Shown: positions 17,741 to 27,278 of the stretch, piece after piece
Position numbering within the stretch: the first letter of the stretch is position 1
Layout: the number at the start of each line of letters is the position of its first letter
Origin: Mesotaenium endlicherianum
Lineage: Eukaryota; Streptophyta; Zygnematophyceae; Zygnematales; Mesotaeniaceae
Direction of reading: 5' to 3'
Length of the DNA: 30,827 nt
Assembly (NCBI GenBank): GCA_009602735.1
Contig: WELA01001340.1
Coordinates: 146,346-177,172 of the forward strand
Program-made: the position numbers and the translations under genes
Notes under the pieces: generated by a model
Told to the model about the DNA's origin: nothing
The model's database searches: none
The model's input: the letters and a program-made list of their open reading frames with translations, nothing else

Positions 17741-20700
17741 TCAATTTTTCCTCTTTCTTGTTCTTGCAGGCTGCCTCCAAGGGGTCTTCTGCTGCTTCTT
17801 GATGGTGGCAGGCTGCCTCCCTGAAGTCTTCGGGCTTCTAGTAGAGAGACTTGGGGCTGGTCCAAGATGGGGGTTGGCGGCATGGAAGCGCTTCAACTTT
17901 CTCTGAACTTTGTCAAGGTAGTGCGCCGCCACCCAACTATTCTCCGAATCTGGATATCCTTTCCACTTGATCAAGTATTGCTGCTGTCTCCTGAAATTTC
18001 TCATAGCCACTATGTCTTCCACTTCGTACTCCAAATGATCATCCACTATTGTTGGGGCTGGTGGGGTTGTCACACGTCCTGGGAACTTGTTGTCGGGTTG
18101 CACATATGGCTTGAAGAGGGAAGCGTGGAATACGGGGTCGATGTGCATAGTCTGGGGAAGTTCTAGCTTGAAAGCAACGGGGTTGACTTGCTGGATAATC
18201 TTGAAGGGTCCCAAATACTTGGGAGAGAACTTGCTGCCGGCAGGCCTGTTGTTCAGGGAAATGTTCTTGGATGATAGTAACACGTTGTCACCCACTCTGT
18301 ACGTAATTTCTCTTCTGGATCTGTTCGCCACTCTTGCTTGAGCATCTTGCGCGTGTTGTAGAGCTTTCTTCGCTGCTGTAAGGGCTGCTTCTAATGTCTC
18401 CATAAAATCTGTGGCTGCAGGTACTTCATCATGGCCAGCCGTGAAGCTCAGTGGCGTGGTCGGATGGAAGCCATAGTTGAGGAAGAATGGGGACTCTTGG
18501 GTAGAGGCCTGCGTAGTGTTGTTGTAGGCAAACTCGAGGGGGGTCAAGTACATGTCCCAGTCTTGCTCGAGGGTAGACACGTAGGCCTTTAGAGAGGTCT
18601 TTAGGGTACGATTCATACGCTCGGTTTGCCCATCTGATTGTGGGTGGTAGGCAGTAGACATATCCAGCGATGTACCCAAGTTCTTGAAGAGATTTTTCCA
18701 GAAATGGCTTGTGAATCTTGGATCTCTATCTGACACAATTCTTGATGGTAGTCCATGGAGTCGGAAGATGTTGTCAAAGATGAGTCTTGCAAGTTGTGGT
18801 GCTGTAGCCTTAGTCGTCGTGGGAATAAAATGAGCCATCTTGGTAAGTCTGTCCACCACCGTGAGTATTGCATTATGGCCTCGAGGTGTCACGGGCAAGT
18901 CCACGATAAGGTCCATTGAGATGTCCGTCCATTGTCTTTCGGGGATTGGTAGTGGTTGGAGGAGTCCTCCCGCCTTTTGCGATGATGGCTTGATTCTTTG
19001 GCATGTGTCACAGCTCCTGCAGTACTCCTTGACTTGCTTAGACATGCCTGGCCAACAATAAGTCCTAGCTAGAACGCCCGTGGTCCTTAGGATTCCAAAG
19101 TGTCCTCCAAGAGGGTTGTCGTGTGCTTCTCGTAGAAGCAAGAGCCGGAGGTCTATGTCATTAGGAACACATCTCTGGCCCGTATCTTGCCTCACCCAAT
19201 AATTGCCTTCTTGCTTCTTGCATGGGTCCAAGGCTGCTTCTCCGTTCTTGTAGTAAGGGTCTCTTTCATAGGCGGCTGAAAATCGAGCTTCCAGATCTGT
19301 CTTCAGGGATACCATCACTGCATTTAATTGCAGTCTTGAGAGGGGGTCAGCCGGGTTTGTCTTGCCGGGCTGGTACTGAATCGTGATGTTGTATTGTTGC
19401 AAGTATCCGCTCCATCTTGCTTGTCTCCTTGAGAGATACGGCTGCGTTTGGAGGTGCTTTAACGCCTCGTGGTCCGTGGTGACCAGTACTTTGCGTCCTT
19501 CAACGTAGCAGCGCCAAACCTTCAAGGCATGTACAATCGCCAATGCCTCTCGCTCCGTGGTTGTATAATTTTGCTCGGCTGGATTTAGCTTCCTTGACTC
19601 GTAGGCGATGGGCTGCAGTCCCTTGCCTTGGTCTTGAAGCAGGATTGCTCCTATTGCATAGGAAGATGCATCGGTGATGACGTGGAAGGGCCAATCTGGG
19701 TTTGGACTTGGGAGTGTGAGCACCGGGGATGTGGTCAATCTTCGCTTTAACTCTTGAAATGCCTCTTCCTCTTTCTCGGTCCATGTATATAGCCTGTCCT
19801 TCTTGAGTAGATCTGTCAGGGGGGCTGCTATGTGCGAGAAGCCTTGGATGAATTTTCTGTACCAATTGGCAAATCCCAAGAATGACTGGAGTTCTTTCTT
19901 GGTCGTGGGGGTTGGCCATTCCTCCACCACCGTGGTCTTCTTGGGGTCCATCTTGATGCCATCAGCAGTCACGTGGAGACCTAGGAACTCCACTTCTTGT
20001 TTGGCAAACTCGCACTTTGACTCCTTCGCAAATAGCTTGTTTTGCTTCAATACTTCAAGGACTTCTTTCAAGTGTCTCGCATGCTCTTCAAGGGTCTTGC
20101 TGTAGATAAGGATGTCATCGATGAATACCACCACAAATCTGTCCAACATGGGCTGAAATATGGTGTTCATCATAGTCATGAAAGTTGCTGGCGCGTTGGT
20201 GAGTCCAAATGGCAGGACCATGAACTCAAAATGTCCATATCTTGTCCTGAATGCCGTCTTCTCTATGTCCGGTTCTGCGATGCGAATCTGGTGGTAGCCG
20301 CTCCGTAAGTCAATCTTCGTGAAGTACTTGGCTCCAACCAGCCGGTCCATGAGCTCATCCATGCGCGGCAGCGGGTATCGATTCTTGATGGTGATCTTGT
20401 TGAGGGCGCGATAGTCCACACACATCCTCAAGGTACCATCTTTCTTCTTGACAAATAGCACCGGGGCTCCAAATGGCGACTTGCTAGGTCGAATGAAGCC
20501 ATGCTCCAGTAGCTCCTTGATTTGCTTCTTGACTTCGTCTAGCTCCGTGTATGACATTTTGAACGTAGGCCGAGAGATGGGCTTGCTTCCGGGCTCCAAC
20601 TCTATCTTGTGGTCTACGAATCTTTTGGGGGGTAGGCCCTTGGGCAATTCCGGGGAGAACACTTCTTTGTAGTCCTCTAAGACTTCTTGTATCTCCTTGG

Positions 20701-21406
20701 GAACGGGGCTGCCTTCTTGACTCTCGATGTCTTTCTTGATGTCTTTTGGCGTGATCAAGGCCAAAAGAAGCTCGTGTCCCTTCCTCACAAGTCTCTTGAG
20801 TTGGAGGGCGGACAATAGTATCTCGTGTGCCGGCTTCTGGATGTCTTGGGTCTGGATATTCTGGATTGCGCGCAAAATACAGATTCTTGAAGTGATGTCA
20901 TTCTTGATCTTGATAGTACCGGTCCTCCAATCAACTTGGGGGTTGTGCTTGGTCAACCAAGGCGTCCCTAGGATGACGTCGTACTTGCCCAATTGCATGG
21001 GGGAGAACACTACTCTATCCTTGAAGGACTTGATAGAGAGTGCCAAGGGGTACGTCTTCTTGGAAGGGGTAGTATAGGAGAATCCATCGGGCATCATAAT
21101 CTCCTCGTCGTGGTCAAGAGTTCGCATAGTAATACCGTGCTTGGTGGCAAAATCTGCAGCAATGAAGTTGCCTTGAGCTCCGCTATCCACCAAGATGTGG
21201 ACCTTCTCTCCTCCAAGGTAACCTCTCAAACTCATTGGGGCTGGAACGTCGTCTTCAACGGGGGTCTCCACCTCACTTGGCGTGTTGCCTTCTCGTGAAG
21301 TGGGTCTTGGGGTGGTAGGCTCCTGGCCTACCGGCGCTGTCCGTTTTTTGACAACTTTTTGGGGCATGAAAGTGCACGATGGCCCTTTTCCTTGCAATAA
21401 AAGCAT
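17741..21406 (-). CDS. pol: Pol polyprotein of element B (PR-RT-RH-IN-chromodomain)
   Basis: The frame is 1221 codons from the overlap ATG, but the likely product is a Gag-Pol fusion entering at the -1 site 21343-21349. Domains in order: aspartic protease (DSG at about 74-76); RT with catalytic Asp in FTKIDL (about 366) and FIDD (about 428-431); RNase H (VITDAS about 579, Glu of TERE about 618, Asp about 645 and 687); an integrase zinc region with CDTC (about 799-802); the D,D,E core (about 832, 893, 929); a [10 protein letters not shown] strand; a chromodomain ([22 protein letters not shown], about 1126-1160); and a basic tail. No internal stop or frameshift occurs. The chromodomain has NSWVA where NTWEP is usual. 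It makes element cDNA and integrates it, with the chromodomain probably guiding it to modified chromatin. Confidence 0.95.
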   Translation of the reverse strand: MLLLQGKGPSCTFMPQKVVKKRTAPVGQEPTTPRPTSREGNTPSEVETPVEDDVPAPMSLRGYLGGEKVHILVDSGAQGNFIAADFATKHGITMRTLDHDEEIMMPDGFSYTTPSKKTYPLALSIKSFKDRVVFSPMQLGKYDVILGTPWLTKHNPQVDWRTGTIKIKNDITSRICILRAIQNIQTQDIQKPAHEILLSALQLKRLVRKGHELLLALITPKDIKKDIESQEGSPVPKEIQEVLEDYKEVFSPELPKGLPPKRFVDHKIELEPGSKPISRPTFKMSYTELDEVKKQIKELLEHGFIRPSKSPFGAPVLFVKKKDGTLRMCVDYRALNKITIKNRYPLPRMDELMDRLVGAKYFTKIDLRSGYHQIRIAEPDIEKTAFRTRYGHFEFMVLPFGLTNAPATFMTMMNTIFQPMLDRFVVVFIDDILIYSKTLEEHARHLKEVLEVLKQNKLFAKESKCEFAKQEVEFLGLHVTADGIKMDPKKTTVVEEWPTPTTKKELQSFLGFANWYRKFIQGFSHIAAPLTDLLKKDRLYTWTEKEEEAFQELKRRLTTSPVLTLPSPNPDWPFHVITDASSYAIGAILLQDQGKGLQPIAYESRKLNPAEQNYTTTEREALAIVHALKVWRCYVEGRKVLVTTDHEALKHLQTQPYLSRRQARWSGYLQQYNITIQYQPGKTNPADPLSRLQLNAVMVSLKTDLEARFSAAYERDPYYKNGEAALDPCKKQEGNYWVRQDTGQRCVPNDIDLRLLLLREAHDNPLGGHFGILRTTGVLARTYCWPGMSKQVKEYCRSCDTCQRIKPSSQKAGGLLQPLPIPERQWTDISMDLIVDLPVTPRGHNAILTVVDRLTKMAHFIPTTTKATAPQLARLIFDNIFRLHGLPSRIVSDRDPRFTSHFWKNLFKNLGTSLDMSTAYHPQSDGQTERMNRTLKTSLKAYVSTLEQDWDMYLTPLEFAYNNTTQASTQESPFFLNYGFHPTTPLSFTAGHDEVPAATDFMETLEAALTAAKKALQHAQDAQARVANRSRREITYRVGDNVLLSSKNISLNNRPAGSKFSPKYLGPFKIIQQVNPVAFKLELPQTMHIDPVFHASLFKPYVQPDNKFPGRVTTPPAPTIVDDHLEYEVEDIVAMRNFRRQQQYLIKWKGYPDSENSWVAAHYLDKVQRKLKRFHAANPHLGPAPSLSTRSPKTSGRQPATIKKQQKTPWRQPARTRKRKN
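21314..21349 (-). promoter_or_regulatory. Predicted -1 ribosomal frameshift signal at the gag-pol overlap of B
   Basis: On the minus strand A AAA AAC (21349-21343) lies in the gag frame, five codons before the gag stop TAG (21330-21328). Ten nt downstream a perfect 7-bp hairpin forms (GGTAGGC, loop CAGGA, GCCTACC; 21332-21314) and contains the stop. Pol is in the -1 frame. The heptamer is a canonical X XXY YYZ site. Spacing is slightly longer than typical. Confidence 0.7.
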
Positions 21407-22608
21407 AGTCCAGCCGTCATGAGAGCTTCTTTTTCAGCCGGGGAGAGTCTTGCTTTCACTCCTTGCTGGTTTCTTGCATCATAAGTGTCATTGGAGGGTC
21501 TTCCACTCTTCCGGGCAGCCGCGGGGTCCCTTTTAATAACTCCGATTTCCATGGGTGTGGGTCCAGATTCGGATGTGGAAGGGGCTGCGTACACCCGCGT
21601 CGTCGGTACCCGTGAAGATGAAGGCACGGAGTGCTTGAAATCCAAGGTATCCACCTTTTGGGCCACTTCAATGATCTTTGAGAAGTCCGTCAAGTCGCGT
21701 AACTCCACTTCCTTTGCCACCTTGGGTTTGAGGCCAAAGATGTAGCGGTCAATCTTCTCCTCGAGAGACATGTTGGGGATCTCAAGAGTGAGGGCGTGAA
21801 ATCTGGATGTATACTCTTGAACGGACGTCGTTTGCTTGAGATGGTGGAGCTTTCCTCGGGCAATCTTCTCCGCATTGATGGGCATGAATTGCTTCTTGAG
21901 GGCCTCACGAAAATCTGCCCATCTTGCATATGATGGTGGGGGCTCTTGGCCGAGCATGGGGTGCGCCATAGCTTGATATATAGCCGCTTGATAGTTACGC
22001 CACCATGATGTTGCTGCTCCTCTAAGTAAGGTAACGGCAAAGGGAACGTAGTCCTCCTCGGGTACTTCAAGGAATGCGAGGTACGTCTCCACTTGGTAGA
22101 GCCATAAATTCAGGTTGGCACCTTTCCCGGGGTTGAAAGTGTCGGGTTTGCCGGGCTTGATGAGTTTCCTTGCTCTCGTTGGCTCTTGTGGAGGCGCTTG
22201 AGCCGGGGCTGGATTTTGAGCATTGCTCGCAATAGGGGCAACCATGGCAGCCATAGCTTCTCTTGACGCTTGCACGGTTGCTTCATAGGTGGCCAAGCCC
22301 ACTTGGTTGTGGACGGTCATTAGGAAGGCTGCCCACTCATTTGCGGGAACTCCTTGTGGTGGGGTCAACTTTGCTATAGCGGCTGCCACGGGATTTGACG
22401 GTGCTCCTCCTTGTGGTGCTTCTTGTTGTTGGAGATTTCCTTGAGTAGGCTCTCCCATCGACGCTGGAGGAGGGTGTGCTCCTCCTTGTGGTGCTTCTTG
22501 TTGTTGCAGATTTTCTTGAGTGGGCTCTCCCATCGGCGCTGGAGGAGGGTGTCTTGGAGAGGAAGGGCTTCCTTCGAAAGCTTGCTGTTGGTCTTGAGGA
22601 TCGGCCAT
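21328..22608 (-). CDS. gag: Gag of element B
   Basis: 426 codons, starting at an ATG 37 nt after the 5' LTR and ending at TAG inside the frameshift hairpin. The N-terminus is Pro/Gln/Gly-rich and contains a duplicated 25-residue unit ([18 protein letters not shown] and [18 protein letters not shown]). The gag domain follows ([54 protein letters not shown]). The C-terminal CCHC knuckle is [14 protein letters not shown]. Gag forms the particle and binds element RNA. The frame is intact, and its sequence matches element A's gag closely apart from the duplication. Confidence 0.95.
   Translation of the reverse strand: MADPQDQQQAFEGSPSSPRHPPPAPMGEPTQENLQQQEAPQGGAHPPPASMGEPTQGNLQQQEAPQGGAPSNPVAAAIAKLTPPQGVPANEWAAFLMTVHNQVGLATYEATVQASREAMAAMVAPIASNAQNPAPAQAPPQEPTRARKLIKPGKPDTFNPGKGANLNLWLYQVETYLAFLEVPEEDYVPFAVTLLRGAATSWWRNYQAAIYQAMAHPMLGQEPPPSYARWADFREALKKQFMPINAEKIARGKLHHLKQTTSVQEYTSRFHALTLEIPNMSLEEKIDRYIFGLKPKVAKEVELRDLTDFSKIIEVAQKVDTLDFKHSVPSSSRVPTTRVYAAPSTSESGPTPMEIGVIKRDPAAARKSGRPSNDTYDARNQQGVKARLSPAEKEALMTAGLCFYCKEKGHRALSCPKKLSKNGQRR
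22401..22550 (-). repeat. 75-bp tandem duplication in B gag
   Basis: Copies at 22401-22475 and 22476-22550 differ at few positions and preserve frame (25 codons). Element A has one copy only, so the duplication arose after the two lineages split or was lost in A. Confidence 0.85.
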
Positions 22609-22632
22609 CTTCTTGTGCTACCAAAGTGCCTA

Positions 22633-22644
22633 GCTCCGATACCA
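22633..22644 (-). other. Primer-binding site of element B (TGGTATCGGAGC)
   Basis: The minus strand reads TGGTATCGGAGC one base after the 5' LTR end. It is the initiator tRNA-Met type with the same A-to-G difference as elements A and C. Confidence 0.85.
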
Positions 22645-22645
22645 C

Positions 22646-23148
22646 TGTAGTGAAACAGATAGATAAAGTACTTAGTAAAACAGAATACTTTATCTATTCA
22701 AGACAAGGATCTTTGAACACAAGTGGTAGCTTCTTGAAAGAGAGATGGCTTCTTGAAAGTTAATATATTTCTGGATTTTGGCAAGTACAAGAGTGATTCT
22801 GGAATGTCTTTCTATGTTCTAGCTCTTGTTTATATACTTGCTACATAAGTAATTTCTAGGAAGGTGTATGTTGATGTGTTGGCACCCAACACATCCCAAA
22901 ACTTGCCACCTCTTTCTAGAATAATGTACACATGTCCTTTTGACCTAAAAATGGCACATCTGACTTTTGCCACATGGAGTTCTTCTAGGTCTTTCCTCTA
23001 ACTTCGAAAATGCCTTGGAAGGTTCAAAGGACATGAACCAAGTTACTAGAGTACCTATTCACACTTGACTCCACACAATACTACTCCAAATATATTTGAA
23101 AACATTAAAATATATGCGAACTAATATATAATAACTCAAATCACTACA
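22646..23148 (-). repeat. 5' LTR of element B
   Basis: 503 bp, nearly identical to 16469-16971. The TATATAAA box on the minus strand (22829-22836) is the likely element promoter. It is followed by GTTTC (23149-23153). Confidence 0.95.
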
Positions 23149-23153
23149 GTTTC

Positions 23154-25655
23154 GCTGGCACGCATCGCAACTCCTGATCCACTCCTCGATGTCCTTGTCC
23201 ATATTTCTCCAGTAGTATTCCCACTTTAGCACGCTTGCCGTCTTCTCGCTTCCAAAGTGTCCAGCATATAAGCAATCATGATGCTCCGCAAGTAGTAAGT
23301 CTCGTAGCTCCTTGATGTCAGGTACCTCCACTCTGTTGGAATCACCATAATACCATATGCCGTCCTTCTTCTGCATACTCGCGTCGAACTCAGCTGCTCC
23401 ACCATCAGCAAACTCTGGATCCTCCTCTTAACCTCTTTGAAGCTTCTCCTTGAAGTCCATATTCTCCTTGATGACTGAGACAACTGCAAGGTCACACCTC
23501 CTGGATAAAGCGTCTGCAGGGTTGATCTTCCCAGGTAAGTACTCAATCTTGTGGTCGAACTGTTGCAGAAACTCCATCCACCTTGCCTGTCTTGGTGTCA
23601 ACGTTGGTTGCGTCATAAACCTCTCCAAGCTCTTGTGGTCGGTCTTGATGAACACCTTCCGGCCGTCCACATAACATCGCCAAATCCTCAAAGCCTGGAT
23701 AATAGCCAACATCTCCCGCTCGTGTGCTGCATAGTTTTGCTCAGCGGGACTCAACTTCCTGCTCTCATATGCCACAGGTTGCAATCCTTTGCCTTGGTCC
23801 TGGAGAAGAATGGCCCCCACTGCAAACTTTGACGCGTCTGTGATGATGGTGAAAGGAAGCTCTGGACTGGCAATTGCCAACACAGGTGCCTGTGTCAACA
23901 GCTCCTTAATCTTCTCAAAGGCTTGCTGCTCCTTGTCACCCCATAGCCACTTCTCCTGCTTCTTCAACATGTCCGTCAGCGGTGCACACACCTCGGCAAA
24001 TCCTTCAATGAAACGTCGATAATAATTCGCCATGTTGAGGAAACTCCTGAGTTGATGAATATCAGCAGGCACCGGCCAATCTCTGACTGCTTGCACCTTC
24101 TTCTGCTCCACCTTGACTCCTTCAGCTCCCACTATGTGTCCAAGAAACTCCACCTCCTTGAGACTGAAGTCGCACTTGCTCATCTTCCCATACAGCTTCT
24201 GATCTCTCAAGACCTCCAACACCTTCCTCAGATGCTCCACATGCTCTTCCAAGGTCTTCGAATAGATCAGGATGTCGTCCAAAAATACCACCACAAACTG
24301 GTCCAAATAGGGTCTGAAGATACTATTCATGAGTCCCATGAATGTAGCAGTTGCATTGGTCAATCCAAAAGGCATGACTGTGAACTCGAACAAACCATAG
24401 CGAGTTTTGAAAGCAGTCTTCTGATCATCTCCTTCCGCAATCCGTACGTGGTGATAGCCACTCCTCAAATTGATCTTTGAGAAATACTTTGCCCCGACAA
24501 GCCTGTCAATCAACTCGTCCACTCGTGGAAGTGGGTACCTATTCTTGATGGTGACCTTGTTGAGAGCCCGATAGTCGACACACATCCTCATAGTCTCATC
24601 CTTCTTCTTCACAAATAAGACTGGCGCTGCAAATGGAGACTCGCTGGGTCGGATGAATCCCTTCTCCAACAACTCTGTCAGCTGCTTCTTCGTCTCGTCC
24701 AACTCCGCAAACGATTGACGATAGGCGGGTCTTACTGGTGGCTTGCTCCCTGGTTCCAACTTGATCTTGTGCTCCATAGCTCTCTGTGGAGGTAATCCTG
24801 GAGGTAGCTCCTCAGGAAATACGCTCTTGAACTCCTCCAACAGCGCCTTAATTTGGGCAGGCATCCCAGTGGCTTCTTCTCTTGAGCAGTTGGGCTCTGC
24901 TCCTTCTGAGCAAGGGGATCAGACACCACTACTTGCTCCTCCGACGATGTACATTCGCCCAGGCTGTTAGGATTCACGCTTGCTCCATCTGATGACCTGG
25001 CCAGGGCCACCGAAACAAGGTACATCTCCTTCACCTGATTCGCCCTGCATAGCTTCTTAACTTGCAGGCTCGACAGAAGACAGTTACTTGTGGTCGTATC
25101 TACCTCCACCTGTTTCGCTGTCTCCATTCGACCATCACGCCCTTGGACTTTCACTTGTCCTGTGCTCCAGTGCACTTGAGGGTTGGCTTTTCTCAGCCAT
25201 GGTCGGCCCAATATTACCTCATGGTGACCTAACTCTGCCTGCTCCATAACTTCAGTACTCTGGTGCCCCGCTATGTCCACGTGAATAGCTTCCGTAGGTG
25301 CACCACACTTGAGTCTCTGTCCATTCGCCAAAATTGCCTCCTTAGGCTCATAATGCTTTTGCACAGGGATTCGCCACTCTTTCACCAGCTTCTTGTGCAC
25401 AAAATTTGCACTTGTGCCACTGTCAACCATACACTTCGCCTTGTTGCCGTCAACCACTCCTTTCACGATGATAGGCTTGTCAACATCTCGTCTTTCGCTT
25501 CTTGGCAGGCTCCTGGGGATAACCTCCTTGTGAGTTCTCGTCTTCACGCCAATAGACACCCCAGAACGACTTACTGGCGTCCTCCTTTTTCGAGCTGTTG
25601 AGGTTGTTTCGCCTTCACATAACAGTCTCGAGCCAGATGTCCAAGCTTGCCGCAA
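23154..25655 (-). pseudogene. Pol of element C, part 1: protease, RT, RNase H, zinc region
   Basis: The frame begins in the -1 phase overlapping the gag end. It has protease DSG (CMVDSGTSANF), then a frameshift near 24870 (equivalent to loss of one base). RT, RNase H and the HHCC zinc region follow (RT with [14 protein letters not shown]; RNase H with [10 protein letters not shown]; zinc-binding CDACQRN at the B junction). The first RT catalytic Asp is changed to Asn ([11 protein letters not shown] at 24469-24471), and TAA at 23428-23430 interrupts the frame after RNase H. The reading frame continues in phase into 16463 downstream once B is removed. The copy is inactive. Confidence 0.9.
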
Positions 25656-26602
25656 TTATAGCAGGGTCCTCTCGGCTTGAGATTTTGCTGCCTGCGCTGG
25701 TACTGCACAAGTCCCAACTCCATAGGTACTGGGCCTTGTCCACTCGTGCTTGGCGCTTGAGATCCAAAGTGTCGATATCCTCCAAAGTTGTGGCTGCCCC
25801 ACTGCCTCTGACTATACTCCACAGCGTCGACCCTTGTTGCCAATGCCATCATTTCTCCAAGACTAGTAGGGTCCTTGAGCGCCACTTCCTTGGCCACAGT
25901 TGGCTTGAGTCCCCTCTTGAACTTGTCCATCATCTCCGACTCGTGCATGGATGGACATTGAAGCACCAGCTCGTTGAAGCGCGATACATACTCTTGAACG
26001 CTTGCTCGTTGACGAAGGCGCACCAATAGATCTCGAGCGGTAGCCTCGGGTGCAATAGGTTGAAATTGCCTCTTCAAGCCTTCAAATAGCTGATCAACAG
26101 TAGCAGGAACTCCAGACAGCTGCTCTTCTCGTTCATACCAAGCTCCAGCACTCTTCTGCAGCAAAGTTATGACAAAGGCGACTTGCCTGTCGGGCGTGAG
26201 CGCAGAATACTCCATAAACTTCTTCACTCCAAAAATCCATTGATGAACAGGCGGCGATCCACGCTCTCCAGTATAAACTTCAGGCTTAGGTGCACGCACT
26301 CCTGATGCGGGTGGAATAACTGGTTGCACCACTGGGTTAACATGAATTGGTGGCACAACGGGTGCAGGTGCCGAACTCGTCGAAGCGGCGTTCCCCATAA
26401 CAACTCGCACCATTCTCTCCACCTCCGTGCGCATATTTTGTTGAAACTGGGTGTAGACTTCTCCTCCAATTGCATTCGCCATTTGCCTCAGCATCGCCTG
26501 CATTTCTTGTTGCTCTCTGGTCATCGTTGGTGCTGCCTGCTGCCCCGCGCGCTCAACATGCTCAACATGTTTGCCTCCTCCAGCTGCCGACTGCAACTCC
26601 AT
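25571..26602 (-). CDS. gag: Gag of element C
   Basis: 343 codons from an ATG 38 nt after the presumed LTR end to TAA at 25571. It has a Gln/Met-rich N-terminus and a Pro-rich linker, then the gag domain (VHQWIFGVKKFMEYSALTPD; QEYVSRFNELVLQCPSM) and a CCHC knuckle CYNCGKLGHLARDC at about 314-327. The frame is intact although the element's pol is broken. Pol overlaps in the -1 frame, but no canonical slippery heptamer is visible; GAAAAAGG near the end is the nearest candidate. It is clearly a different gag lineage from A and B. Confidence 0.9.
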   Translation of the reverse strand: MELQSAAGGGKHVEHVERAGQQAAPTMTREQQEMQAMLRQMANAIGGEVYTQFQQNMRTEVERMVRVVMGNAASTSSAPAPVVPPIHVNPVVQPVIPPASGVRAPKPEVYTGERGSPPVHQWIFGVKKFMEYSALTPDRQVAFVITLLQKSAGAWYEREEQLSGVPATVDQLFEGLKRQFQPIAPEATARDLLVRLRQRASVQEYVSRFNELVLQCPSMHESEMMDKFKRGLKPTVAKEVALKDPTSLGEMMALATRVDAVEYSQRQWGSHNFGGYRHFGSQAPSTSGQGPVPMELGLVQYQRRQQNLKPRGPCYNCGKLGHLARDCYVKAKQPQQLEKGGRQ

Positions 26603-26625
26603 AATATAATATGCAAACTAGCCCA

Positions 26626-26637
26626 ACTCCGATACCA
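26626..26637 (-). other. Primer-binding site of element C (TGGTATCGGAGT)
   Basis: The minus strand reads TGGTATCGGAGT two bases after an LTR-like end CCCCTTTCA. It has the same initiator tRNA-Met type core as A and B. Confidence 0.75.
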
Positions 26638-26640
26638 GAT

Positions 26641-27278
26641 GAAAGGGGTGATATTGTCTACCCATTCTAACCTGTAGCCCTTGTCTATAATGGACAACAC
26701 ATAAGATGAGTGACACCATTCCCTCCAGAAGGAGATATGATTTGCTAACCTTCTGTCCATGTCCGACAGGGGTTCTTTGCCTTGGCTTGCTCTTCCAATT
26801 CTGATTTTGTGCCCAGCAATTTTGCTAGAGTGTCCTCCCAATCTTGTGCCCCCTCAGGGTCCTTGCTCAGAGCTGTTTGCCCTTCACCCACCAGCAACAG
26901 GATAAAAACTTTTTATCCTTCAGCACTTATGCTGTTGCTTGCCTGGCCGCCAAATTAGGCAGCTCCTTGGAGCTCCTTGTTGCACACATCCTAACATTCT
27001 ATACGTAATACAATCTGTCTACTCATGAGCATACACTAAATTCCTTAAAAACAGATCTGGAAAAAATTTTATTATAAAAAAAATTCGGCTTCTTCAGCCT
27101 GTACAAAAATTTATTCTGACTCAATATGAGTCTTCAGGAGTTGCCCTCTCTCAGGTGCCTGGCTCCGATCCATCAACAATCTGAATAAAAAATACTCTCG
27201 GACCTCACTAAGGTTGGTAACTGACTACTGCTGTAGGGTTGTAGTTCTGATGCTGCTGTTGCTGCTTCTGATTGAAGT
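26641..27278. other. Unassigned AT-rich sequence to the right of element C
   Basis: The 5' LTR of C is expected here, but the sequence does not match 14558-15300 beyond the first 9 bp. It contains poly-A/T stretches near 27060-27090 and no good coding frame. It could be a divergent LTR, the 3' part of element D, or foreign sequence joined by deletion or misassembly. Confidence 0.4.

Larger units (their letters stand above)
16469..23148 (-). mobile_element. Element B: full-length, apparently intact Ty3/gypsy chromovirus
   Basis: A complete element of 6680 bp with two 503-bp LTRs, PBS, intact gag, intact pol, a frameshift signal, a PPT and a perfect GTTTC duplication. It is inserted in the integrase region of element C in the same orientation. 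I count four differences between the LTRs (99.2% identity), which marks it as recent. Domain order PR-RT-RH-IN-chromodomain places it among chromoviruses. It is a close relative of the older element A. All recognisable catalytic residues are present, so it may be mobile, but expression cannot be judged from sequence. Confidence 0.95.
14558..26640 (-). mobile_element. Element C: degenerate Ty3/gypsy chromovirus, interrupted by B, 5' LTR missing
   Basis: On the minus strand the order from the right is PBS (26637-26626), gag, pol part 1, [element B], pol part 2, PPT and 3' LTR (14558-15300). Without B and one GTTTC copy it is about 5.4 kb. Pol reads in one frame across the B insertion point. C inserted into element A at 14557. 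Its 5' LTR is not recognisable: only about 9 bp (TGAAAGGGG at 26640-26648) match the end of the 3' LTR before similarity stops. It is inactive by stops, a frameshift and a catalytic substitution. Confidence 0.85.

Noticed and set aside
18613..21298. Plus-strand and alternate-frame ORFs across the pol of element B (and the equivalents over A and C)
   Set aside because: They are shadows of the conserved pol frame. The recognisable RT, RNase H and integrase motifs all lie in the one frame of pol.
24865..24875. A second programmed frameshift in pol of element C
   Set aside because: The shift lies between protease and RT, where no known family uses recoding, and the same copy has stops and a lost RT Asp. 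A 1-bp deletion or sequencing error is simpler.
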